A stretch of 46,702 nucleotides of DNA from Candidatus Niyogibacteria bacterium CG10_big_fil_rev_8_21_14_0_10_46_36 (lineage in GTDB: Bacteria > Patescibacteriota > Minisyncoccia > 1-14-0-10-42-19): the NCBI GenBank assembly GCA_002772995.1, contig PFCO01000009.1, forward strand, positions 91,406 through 138,107. The letters run 5' to 3'. Below, piece by piece: positions 24,828 to 33,400 of the stretch; the stretch's first letter is position 1, and every line of letters begins with the position of its first letter. The position numbers and the translations under genes were made by a program. A model generated the notes under the pieces. That model searched no databases and was not told the DNA's origin. It saw nothing but the letters and a program-made list of their open reading frames with translations.

Positions 24828-25821
24828 ATGAAAAATCATGCACAAACAAAAAATAAGAACGCGCCGTCTTATATTCTTTCCGTGAACGGCTGCTTAACCA
24901 ATGTAATGCTATCCAATACGATACCGCTTTAAAACGCAAAAAGTGTACTTTGTCCTTCTGTATACCCCGCATTGCCTTGCCCGACAACAACCGCTTAACA
25001 AACAACGGCTCGCGCCAATACGAAGCAATCGTGTGGGCAATCTCAAATTCGGGATATGTAATGCCCGAAACTTGAAAATCAATAACTGATATGCGCTTGC
25101 CATCATAGCGTACATTGTCTCTGTTCAAATCGCGATGGATAAGCCGGTACTCCGGAGCAACAAATAATACCGCCGCGTGCCTTATTATCGAAGCGCTTGC
25201 GCGAATCATAATGAATAAGAATGATGGATACCGCAGAAGCGCTCTGGTGGCAATCATTGGAAATGTCGCAAAAAAATACAAGCGCTTGCGCTGAATTAAT
25301 ACGCGCTTAGAAATGCGCGGCATTACATGATCAACATAGGCAAAGTAAGACATGGCCTTATCCAAAACATCTAAGCGCTTTTGGGGAGACAATACGCCAA
25401 TACACGCGCCTTTTGCCTTTTCTACAAGAAACAACACTCGGGCCGGAGTACATTCGGCGTATATCAGCTTTGGAATGTAAATATCTCCAAACTGTTTTTT
25501 GAGGCGTTTTTTTTGCTCAGAAGAAAGCGCGTGGAACGCCCGATAAAAATGTATCTCGTTTTTCATTAAATGGCGCGCTATGCACCATGTTCGCCCATAC
25601 CATTGTTTTGCAAACGCCTCTTTGCCTGCAGCATTCCGATAGAGCGCTATGGCGTATACACTTGTGGGCTTCTCGGGCTCGCATACCCGTATCAAGCGGT
25701 ACCCGCTGATATGTGCCGGGAACATATCCCCAGGAACGACTCGCGGCACGGTAAAAACCAAACGAACTATGCTTATACACAGCGCTTCTATTTTTGAAAT
25801 TGTGCTTACAAGATATGTCAT
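24811..25821 (-). CDS. APH/choline-kinase-fold phosphotransferase-like protein
   Basis: 336 residues. The C-terminal lobe carries the protein-kinase-like catalytic motif RLIHRDLNRDNVRYDG (H229, R230, D231, N236) and the metal-binding DFQ (D248) in ISVIDFQVSG, as in aminoglycoside phosphotransferase and choline kinase relatives. The N-lobe has a candidate ATP lysine (EAFAKQW, K72) and glutamate (KNEIHFY, E89). The long insert around 170-220 contains a hydrophobic, basic segment that may touch the membrane. Embedded between GT2 genes, it more probably phosphorylates a sugar or glycan intermediate than an antibiotic; this is inference from context. Confidence 0.75.
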   Translation of the reverse strand: MTYLVSTISKIEALCISIVRLVFTVPRVVPGDMFPAHISGYRLIRVCEPEKPTSVYAIALYRNAAGKEAFAKQWYGRTWCIARHLMKNEIHFYRAFHALSSEQKKRLKKQFGDIYIPKLIYAECTPARVLFLVEKAKGACIGVLSPQKRLDVLDKAMSYFAYVDHVMPRISKRVLIQRKRLYFFATFPMIATRALLRYPSFLFIMIRASASIIRHAAVLFVAPEYRLIHRDLNRDNVRYDGKRISVIDFQVSGITYPEFEIAHTIASYWREPLFVKRLLSGKAMRGIQKDKVHFLRFKAVSYWIALHWLSSRSRKEYKTARSYFLFVHDFSYERTK

Positions 25822-25822
25822 A

Positions 25823-26740
25823 TTACCGTATATTTTTAGTTGATGTATCCACGCTCCACATTGACGTCAGGACCTTTTTTGATTTCTTGCGAAATATGCG
25901 GGTATACACAAATACCAGGGCGTAGGCAGTCATCCGTATAGGGCTCCGCATATATTCACGAAACGCACCATACACAAAAGCTCCAAACGGTATCTTATAT
26001 ACGCTCTGGATATCCACACCAAACCATTTTTGCATCTCGGTACTTGAATATTGGTATCTACTAGACGGTCCTATCTGGTCTTTTATGCTTTGTGGACAGC
26101 GGATAAGGACTTTTGCATCATCAGGACGCGCAAATGTCCCGCCAAGCCGGCGGTTCTCCAGATACATAAAGATATCGCTGTTTACAATGTTTTCGGGCAT
26201 TCGGAATTTTTGTATGTGCGATGTGCGGTACGCCAAACACCGTCCGCTTGCCATCAAATAGTTCTGCTTTTTGTTCCAGGACATACCAATATAATCCACC
26301 GCGCGCACCATACTTGCCATAATCGACTCAAAAAATGTCTCGGGCGGAAGCGGAAGAACACGCGCTCCTATCATGGTGAGCTGTGGGTCTGCTTCAAAGG
26401 CGCGCGCAATATGGTAGAGCGTGTCAGGAAGGAATGTAATATCATCCTGAGTTGATACGAAAATATCGGACTCGGCCATATCAACCATTTGTTTTATCTT
26501 TTTTATCTGGCTTCCGGTGTCTTCGTTCCAATACAGCTCTACATTCAGTTTGCGCAGTTCCGTTTTTATCTCGTCCGTCAAAGGGGTGCGGTCAGCAACA
26601 ATAATAAAACGAAAATCGCCAACACCTTCGGAGGCGCGGATGCTCCGCGCAGTCTCAATAAGAGACCAGCCGCCGTAGCATGTCGGAATGCTTACCGTAA
26701 GCGTCAGTTTTTTATTCTGTTGTTCGGATGTTGTGCTCAT
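25823..26740 (-). CDS. Family 2 glycosyltransferase (paralogue C)
   Basis: 305 residues. LTLTVSIPTCYGGWSLIETARSI opens the GT-A domain, with FRFIIVADRTPLTDEI in place of the usual DGSTD loop and VSTQDDITFLPD as the metal-binding acidic site. The distal IRCPQSIKDQIGPSSRYQ motif matches the other two GT2 proteins of the operon. The altered donor loop suggests a different sugar from A and B. The C-terminus ends in a hydrophobic then very basic segment (FRKKSKK). Tightly linked on both sides (1-base gaps). Confidence 0.83.
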   Translation of the reverse strand: MSTTSEQQNKKLTLTVSIPTCYGGWSLIETARSIRASEGVGDFRFIIVADRTPLTDEIKTELRKLNVELYWNEDTGSQIKKIKQMVDMAESDIFVSTQDDITFLPDTLYHIARAFEADPQLTMIGARVLPLPPETFFESIMASMVRAVDYIGMSWNKKQNYLMASGRCLAYRTSHIQKFRMPENIVNSDIFMYLENRRLGGTFARPDDAKVLIRCPQSIKDQIGPSSRYQYSSTEMQKWFGVDIQSVYKIPFGAFVYGAFREYMRSPIRMTAYALVFVYTRIFRKKSKKVLTSMWSVDTSTKNIR

Positions 26741-26741
26741 A

Positions 26742-28025
26742 TTATGTAAATATTTTTTCTTGTTCCTGCCATAACGCGCATGCGATGCTATCCTCCGGCA
26801 TTTCTACATCATTGAATGATATCGGCTCGTCCTTTTTTATGTCGCGTTTTGCTTTACATCCGTCTGTAAGACCCATCGGCAGGAAACGCTTTTCGCGCGC
26901 CGTTTTATAATTATCTATGAGTCCGTAGCAGGTAAATCCGCCGATACCGTCCAGTATCTCGCCTGTTTTTATGTCTCGTTTTGCAACAGCAATAACATCC
27001 GCAACCGGTCCACCTTTCGGAGCAAGCGCGGCATCTTTAAAGAGCACTGCGCGCGCTACCGTCGCCGGCGTTTCTAACGGACTTAAATGGAACGGCGTGT
27101 AAAATACATAAAACGGCCCGTCGCCCATTTTGTATACTTTCATATAGCGCTGAAATAACGGATTGTCGTTGTAGCCGATCACAAATACGCCAAAGCTTGG
27201 TTCAGCTCCCAGAATATAATCCACAAGCCCACCATTCAGCATTTCGTCATGTGAGAACAAATCAATTGCGTCATTCGGATGCTTTGCTGTGGGCCCATAC
27301 ATGCCGCGCCTTCCTACACGAAAACCAGTGGCATTAGCAACCGTTGCCATCTCCATTGCAATCTTTGTGCCGTCAGCGAACGAGGTTATCATCTTCGGGC
27401 GCTGAAAACTCTTTTCCGCAAACTCTTTTTGTGTTTCGGGCGTACGATAATGGTCAAGCAAGCTTTTTATATTACCCGCAAGTACCGGCTTGCATCCGAG
27501 GAACGCGACACGCCGATAAAGATTCATAAGGACCGCGGGCTGGTCGCCATCCATTTGTGTATAGACCACGCCTGCTCCATCTGCCTTTTTCTTCAATAAC
27601 GGCCCGATGGTCGCATCAAGTTCGGCATTTATCAGCACAACATGTTTTTTGTTTTCGATCGCTTTAGTTATAACGCGCGCGCCAAATTCCACCTCTCCGG
27701 TCGCCTCAACTACCACATCAATATCGGGAGACGAACAAAGCAAATCCGGATTGGATGTAATTACCGCCTGCTCCCCACGCACTGCAGTCTGTAATTCTTC
27801 CGGTGTCGTTACTTCGGCAATGTTTTTTGTGTATCCGGCTTCCGTATATGCTTCACGAGCATGCGTAAGCGTCCGGTTCGCGATTACCGCAAGTCGCATG
27901 CCGGCCACGCCCCGCGCTAATTGCAGCGCAAATCCGCGTGCCGCAAATCCCGCGCCAACAAGCCCCACGCGTATCGGCGCATGTTTCTTTTCAAGAATAT
28001 TTAATTGTTCATCAATAATGATCAT
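26742..28025 (-). CDS. NAD(P)-dependent oxidoreductase with C-terminal SAF domain
   Basis: 427 residues. The Rossmann domain starts IRVGLVGAGFAARGFALQLA (GxGxxA), and DIDVVVEATGEVEFGARV is the homoserine-dehydrogenase-like/Gfo-Idh-like core. The C-terminus (about 345-420) is a SAF/AFP-like domain with VIAVAKRDIKTGEILDGIGG and CKAKRDIKKDEPISFNDVEM. Proteins of this architecture are usually annotated only as SAF-domain oxidoreductases; some lie in nucleotide-sugar clusters. Its place directly after the RmlC-like, SDR and cytidylyltransferase genes suggests it reduces or oxidises a keto-sugar intermediate. Exact reaction unknown. Confidence 0.8.
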   Translation of the reverse strand: MIIIDEQLNILEKKHAPIRVGLVGAGFAARGFALQLARGVAGMRLAVIANRTLTHAREAYTEAGYTKNIAEVTTPEELQTAVRGEQAVITSNPDLLCSSPDIDVVVEATGEVEFGARVITKAIENKKHVVLINAELDATIGPLLKKKADGAGVVYTQMDGDQPAVLMNLYRRVAFLGCKPVLAGNIKSLLDHYRTPETQKEFAEKSFQRPKMITSFADGTKIAMEMATVANATGFRVGRRGMYGPTAKHPNDAIDLFSHDEMLNGGLVDYILGAEPSFGVFVIGYNDNPLFQRYMKVYKMGDGPFYVFYTPFHLSPLETPATVARAVLFKDAALAPKGGPVADVIAVAKRDIKTGEILDGIGGFTCYGLIDNYKTAREKRFLPMGLTDGCKAKRDIKKDEPISFNDVEMPEDSIACALWQEQEKIFT

Positions 28026-28034
28026 AAAAATGCG

Positions 28035-28568
28035 TTATGCCCACATAAACGGCCCCCATGCCTTATCTTTTTCAGAAACATGTTCTACCGAAATCGGCCA
28101 CCGTACAGAAAACGAGCCGTCATCGTATCGCATACCCCGTTCGTGCTCCGGAGAATATGCCGTGTCCGAAAAGTTAGTAAACTCCGTATCGTCCTCAAGC
28201 GTCAAGATCGCGTGTCCCACGCCTTTCGGCATAAAAAGCATACGGTAATCATCCGCGCGGAATGTGAACCCTTCCCATTTTTTATATGTCGGAGAATCAG
28301 GACGCACATCGGTGACTACTTCAAATAGCGCCCCTTTATTGCAACGGGTAAGTTTTGTTTCTGCCCGCGGATGTGTCTGCCAATGAATACCGCGAATCGT
28401 TCCTTTGCATTTCGTGCCGGACACATACCCCTGCGCCAACGTTACATCAATGCCGTTGTCGCGGAATTCTTTTTCGCACCAGGTACGCGCCAAAAAGCCG
28501 CGGTCATCTTCCCGCTTTTCAAGTTCTATAATATACACCCCATCTATTGTTGTCGGAATAAATTTCAT
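28035..28568 (-). CDS. dTDP-4-dehydrorhamnose 3,5-epimerase family protein (RmlC-like)
   Basis: 177 residues, the usual cupin length for this family. Catalytic region GTIRGIHWQ carries the general-base His (family form GxLRGxHxQ). KLTRCNKGALFEVVTDVRP gives the lysine and dimer strands, MLFMPKGVGHAILTLED the beta-barrel segment, and FSDTAYSPEHERGMRYDD the Tyr and the conserved EH.G(I/M)R(W/Y).D stretch. Because the cluster encodes a CTP-dependent sugar activator, the substrate may be a CDP-linked rather than dTDP-linked 4-keto sugar. ATGA overlap with the SDR gene upstream. Confidence 0.88.
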   Translation of the reverse strand: MKFIPTTIDGVYIIELEKREDDRGFLARTWCEKEFRDNGIDVTLAQGYVSGTKCKGTIRGIHWQTHPRAETKLTRCNKGALFEVVTDVRPDSPTYKKWEGFTFRADDYRMLFMPKGVGHAILTLEDDTEFTNFSDTAYSPEHERGMRYDDGSFSVRWPISVEHVSEKDKAWGPFMWA

Positions 28569-29626
28569 GCGCGAATTGATTCTTTTACCCAGTAATACAT
28601 GTCATCAATCTGACCGGTGTCTTTCAGATAATTCATCTGCTTCAGTCGGGAAAACATCCGCGACCGGAATGTTTTTTTATCAAGCCCTATGTCTTCAAAC
28701 AACCGGAACAGCTCTTGTATGCCGAAGCGAACATCTCTTACGCACCGAAATCCGGGCAATACGCGTTCGGCTTTTGAAAAATCAACACGATAACTCCGCA
28801 TGTCGTTGTTTTCTTTATTAAATGTTATCTCCGCCTCGGGCATTACTTCCTGTATAATCGCGGCAATGTTTTTTATCTGATAGTTTGACGCGCTTGAGCC
28901 TATGTTTATTATCTGGCCGCGCAGAGATGCTTCGGGGGCGTGCAGAGCGGAAACCGCCGCATCGCACACATCGCGGATGTGCACAAAAGGCCGCCATGCT
29001 TCTCCATTGCTTTCCATGGTTATTTCGCGATCAACCCAGGCATATCCCGCTAAACTATTCACCGCGAGATCAAACCGCATGCGAGGTGATGCTCCGTACA
29101 CGGTCGCGTTTCTGAAGATAATAGGGGAAAAATCATCGGACGCCATACCAAGAAGCATCCGCTCGTTTTCTGCCTTCATGCGCGCGTATGTCGTTAGGGG
29201 GTTGGGAGATACCGTTTCGTCTACCATCTTGCTTACAAGCCCGTAGACACTGCATGAAGAAAAATAAATAAAACGACTAACGCCTGCCGCGCGCGCGGCT
29301 TCCGCTAAATGCTTTGTTCCTTCACGGCTCACATCCGTTACTCCGCGTGGATTCAATTCGGCTAATGGATCGTTTGAAAATTCCGCAAGGTGTATTACTG
29401 CGTCCGCGCCGACAAGGTCATCTTTTGTAACCATGCGGATATCGCGCACGACGATGCCCAATCCATCTATAGACTCATCTTTGTAGAGTAACGCATCTTT
29501 ATAAAATCCCGCGTCAAGCCCCACCACTAAAAATCCACTCTCCCGAAGCGTCTGGGCAAGCACCGTCCCAATATATCCCTGTATGCCCGAAATGAAAATT
29601 TTTCTTTGTTTTTTATTTATGCTCAT
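28565..29626 (-). CDS. NAD-dependent epimerase/dehydratase (extended SDR)
   Basis: 353 residues. The Rossmann motif is IFISGIQGYIGTVLAQTL (GxxGxxG), the Ser of the triad lies in YFSSCSVYG, and YARMK supplies the YxxxK pair. FRNATVYGASPRMRFDLAVN and AWRPFVHIRDVCDAAV are substrate-binding segments of UDP-glucose epimerase-like nucleotide-sugar enzymes. It lacks the GHTGFKGSW start of CDP-glucose 4,6-dehydratases, so it is probably not RfbG itself. It lies 6 bp after rfbF and overlaps the RmlC-like gene by 4 bp. Reaction unassigned (epimerase or reductase). Confidence 0.87.
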   Translation of the reverse strand: MSINKKQRKIFISGIQGYIGTVLAQTLRESGFLVVGLDAGFYKDALLYKDESIDGLGIVVRDIRMVTKDDLVGADAVIHLAEFSNDPLAELNPRGVTDVSREGTKHLAEAARAAGVSRFIYFSSCSVYGLVSKMVDETVSPNPLTTYARMKAENERMLLGMASDDFSPIIFRNATVYGASPRMRFDLAVNSLAGYAWVDREITMESNGEAWRPFVHIRDVCDAAVSALHAPEASLRGQIINIGSSASNYQIKNIAAIIQEVMPEAEITFNKENNDMRSYRVDFSKAERVLPGFRCVRDVRFGIQELFRLFEDIGLDKKTFRSRMFSRLKQMNYLKDTGQIDDMYYWVKESIRA

Positions 29627-29632
29627 ATATGT

Positions 29633-30433
29633 TTATTTTTCCCATATGTTCCACGGCGCGCCTTTTTGCCACATCTCCTCTAACACATGCTTGTCGCGAA
29701 GAGTATCCATGGGATGCCAAAATCCATCATGATGGAATCCCGCCAATTCGCCTCTCTCGGCAAGCTTCTGCATCGGTTCAAGCTCCCAGCTTGTATCGTC
29801 TCCGGCAATGTAATCCAGCGCTTTCGGCTCGACCACAAAAAATCCTCCATTGATTCGTATGCCATCATCCTCCGGCTTTTCGCGAAAATTTTTAATGCGC
29901 GTTTGGCCTTTCTTTAAATGAAATGTCCCGAACCGCCCGGGCGATTTTACCGCGGTCACCGTTACGAGCGCCTTTTCGTTTTTATGAAAATCAACAAGCG
30001 CTAGCACATCCACATTACTTACGCCGTCCCCGTATGTCATTAAGAATGTATCGTCCCCTATATACTCGCGCGCGCGCTTTAGTCGTCCTCCTGTGAGCGT
30101 TTTTTCTCCAGTATCAATAAGCGTTACGCGCCAGTCTTCAATGCCGTTTTTAATAACTTCCAATTTTTGATTGAGTACATCAATCGTTACATCGGACTTA
30201 CGGAGAAAATAATTGGAAAAATAGTCCTTGATAACATCCGACTTATATCCGCACAAGATTACAAAATCTTTATATCCAAAATGAGCATACATCTTCATGA
30301 TGTGCCACAAGATAGGTTTTCCGCCTATTTCTACCATCGGCTTGGGACGGACCGCGGTTTCTTCGCTGATTCGCGTTCCGTATCCCCCAGCCAATATGAC
30401 CACTTTCGTGTTTTTCGTATCGTTCGTTTCCAT
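29633..30433 (-). CDS. rfbF: Glucose-1-phosphate cytidylyltransferase
   Basis: 266 residues, close to the usual 257. The nucleotidyltransferase signature is VVILAGGYGTRISEETAVRP with KPMVEIGGKPILWHIMK, and the metal-binding Asp lies in FLMTYGDGVSNVD. DVTIDVLNQKLEV and INGGFFVVEPKALDYI match the subfamily. It makes CDP-glucose from CTP and glucose 1-phosphate, the entry to CDP-linked 3,6-dideoxy and branched sugars. It is second in the operon, 2 bases after the giant multi-module gene. The next enzyme of the classic pathway, RfbG, is not in the window. Confidence 0.93.
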   Translation of the reverse strand: METNDTKNTKVVILAGGYGTRISEETAVRPKPMVEIGGKPILWHIMKMYAHFGYKDFVILCGYKSDVIKDYFSNYFLRKSDVTIDVLNQKLEVIKNGIEDWRVTLIDTGEKTLTGGRLKRAREYIGDDTFLMTYGDGVSNVDVLALVDFHKNEKALVTVTAVKSPGRFGTFHLKKGQTRIKNFREKPEDDGIRINGGFFVVEPKALDYIAGDDTSWELEPMQKLAERGELAGFHHDGFWHPMDTLRDKHVLEEMWQKGAPWNIWEK

Positions 30434-30435
30434 GA

Positions 30436-33400
30436 TTACGGATTAATAATTGATAAAAATGTATTGCTTGACCTTCTCCAGTCAAAATTCTTCGCCCATG
30501 CAACAGCATTGCCGCTCATGACATTGCGCAACTTTCTGTCACGCATAATGAGCCCTATCCGTTCCGCAAATTCCTTGCTGCTCCCATATGAAACAAGATA
30601 TCCAGTATCTGCGTTTTTTACTGAGTCACGAAGACCCGGCACATCAGACGCAACAATGGGTGTTCCGCAGGCATTCGCCTCTATTGTAGTGATTCCCCAC
30701 CCCTCCATAAGAGACGGATTCACCATAACCCACGCCCTTTGAAGCAAACGGATTTTTTTCTCTTCGGACACGCGCCCTTTAAATTCAACCGCGCGGCTCA
30801 ACCCCAGATCAACAGTAAGACGCTTGAGATACCCCTCTTCTTCACCAGACCCCGCAATGACAAGCCTCGCATCCGGAATGTCTTCTAACACGATTTTAAA
30901 TGCGCGCAATAAGACATCGATCGATTTATATGCCTTCAACCGCCCGAGATAGAGCACCATCGGAACCTCTGATTTTTCTGCTGTGTGTAGAGCATGCGGA
31001 TCAATACCGGGATGGACCACCTCAACGCTTTTTACTTTGAAGCCCAGCTGTTGAATATCGTGCCTGCTTGATTCAGACACCGTGATAAAACGGATATTGC
31101 GGTATACGAACGGCATCATGTCTTTTTCTAAGAAACGCGCGAACATGGAAAGCGGCGCAATAAGCGAATGGCGAAATACATCCTGATGAACGTGATGCAT
31201 CAAACAATATATGGGCACGCCCGCATATATAGGCGTAAAGAACGGAATCCCGTTATGACAATCAACAATCATGTCGTATTTGCCACGAAATCGGAATATA
31301 TAATATAACAGCGCAAACGCGTACACCGTATAAAACCCTCCTCGACGCACTATATGGACGCCCTCAACCATTTCTTCTCCCTTATTCTTTCCATCGTTCC
31401 CGCAAAAAAGTGTTACTGCGTGACCCTCTTTTACCCAATTACGCGCGAGCTGCTCAATATAAAGCTCGGCGCCACCGGCAAATACATGCTTCATGTCGCG
31501 CCAATTAAATACAAGTATACGTTTCCGTCCCGCTTTGAACGGCGGCACCAGTATCCGTCCAAAGAATACGCCAAACAAATCACGCACTGCCTGCCCCACA
31601 AACCGCAGATATGTTTCTGCAACATGCATTATGCTTACAGCCGCGCTTCCAACAGCACTTGATATAAAAATAATGCGCACAATTTCGGCAATAGAGCTGT
31701 GATACGCACTTATTCCAGCAGCCATAACTAGCGCAAACGCAAACGCAACAACAGCATATCTATATTTTTTTAACGCCAGATTGTACATGACAAGCGAATT
31801 AACAACGGTAAAGAGAGCTATCGCAAGTCCATACGTTGTTACATATGGAAGTACAGCAAGCGCCTTCGCGCCAAAAAGAAGCGGCGCAAAAAAAGAGCCA
31901 AGCGGACCAAGTAATATAAATCCGATAGCGCTAAAAATTGCGGTTGCGCCAAATAATATGTGGAATGTCTTTTTAGTATCTTCTCGCAATCCTTCTTCTC
32001 GAGACACAAGAGTAATCATAAACACCGTTGGGAGCGCGCCAAGGAAATATATGATTTTTCCAATAAGAGAAAGGAGCGCATATTCCCCGGCTGCTTGGGG
32101 AGGCAAGAAGTGTTTTACCAAAACAATATCTATCGATAAAAATAAAGTCGCTGAAAGCCCAGTAAGAAGAGCTGCGCCGAAAAACGCGCCTGGAAACTCC
32201 TGGCGCTTATACTGCGTCTCATTTGGCGCATGGTCCATCGTGCGAGCCATAATGATGGTCGCCACAACAGCGGAAAGCGCGATAGATATGGGAATAGAAA
32301 GATATACCAATTCATGAGCGTCAGCGTATACAAACAAAGCCGCGCTTAAAAACTTTATTAGTGCTTCAAGTAATGAAACAATGCCCACTGCAGCAAACAA
32401 AAGCCTCCCCTTAAGATATCCGCGCCCGATTGATGCGAGAATGCCGAATGAAAACACCGGCGTAAACAGAATGAACACTGATATGTTTCCTATATTGAAG
32501 AAGTCTGCAAGAAAAGAAGACGCAATAAGCCACACAATGGAAATACCTCCGGCAATAATAATGCTCCGCGTAATAACTGACGACACAAACGAAGAAATAT
32601 ATTGTTCTTTTTTCTCCGCATGTAAAAATGCGCTTTTGTGATTTACGGTCGTGGACAACGCAGTCATAAAAATAAGAGAGATAGACCAAATCGTATTCAC
32701 AAAGATCACCACGCCGAGTTCTTCAAAATTAAGCACGCGCCCTAAAAATGCATTAAAGAAAAAGTTTATAGCATTTGAAGCCATCATGGCGGCAACAAGA
32801 AACGTGGCGCCTGAAAGCGCATGTCCCCACGATCTGGGGAGGTGCTGGCTTATCGCGTGTAATCCGCCTGACCCAAGAATGCGGATACGCGCCACCACAA
32901 GCGCAAGCATTCTTTGTACAAATAACATTTGGTCAGGAGCAACGACATGCGCATATACCAATGACCAAGCGCGTTCTATTGCCCGAAGCCAGGGAGACGC
33001 AAAATGCAAAACCCCTACATACATCGGAGGACTTACCCATGGCAAATTATTACGAAAAGGGTTTTCTTCAGAAGCAGAAAGAGCGGGGATTGTATTGGAG
33101 GCTGTTTGCGTTTTTGGTCCATTTTTTGTCTTTTTTAAATGAAGCCCGTGTACTGTTTTTTCCCAAAAGTGAGGCTTTACCATGAGCTGCCAGAGAGCCA
33201 TAACCGCGGCAACGCTCATAAAGAACCAGTATACAGGAATAAGAAACACATATTTGATTACCGACCAATGACCGCGCTTTGCGCATCCGATCATGTAATA
33301 ATAAAAATAAAGAAAATTTCCAAAGATAAGAGAAAATCCGGCCATATAAAAAATAACGGACGGATAGATCGACTCAATAGTAGACCCAACAAGAGCATAT

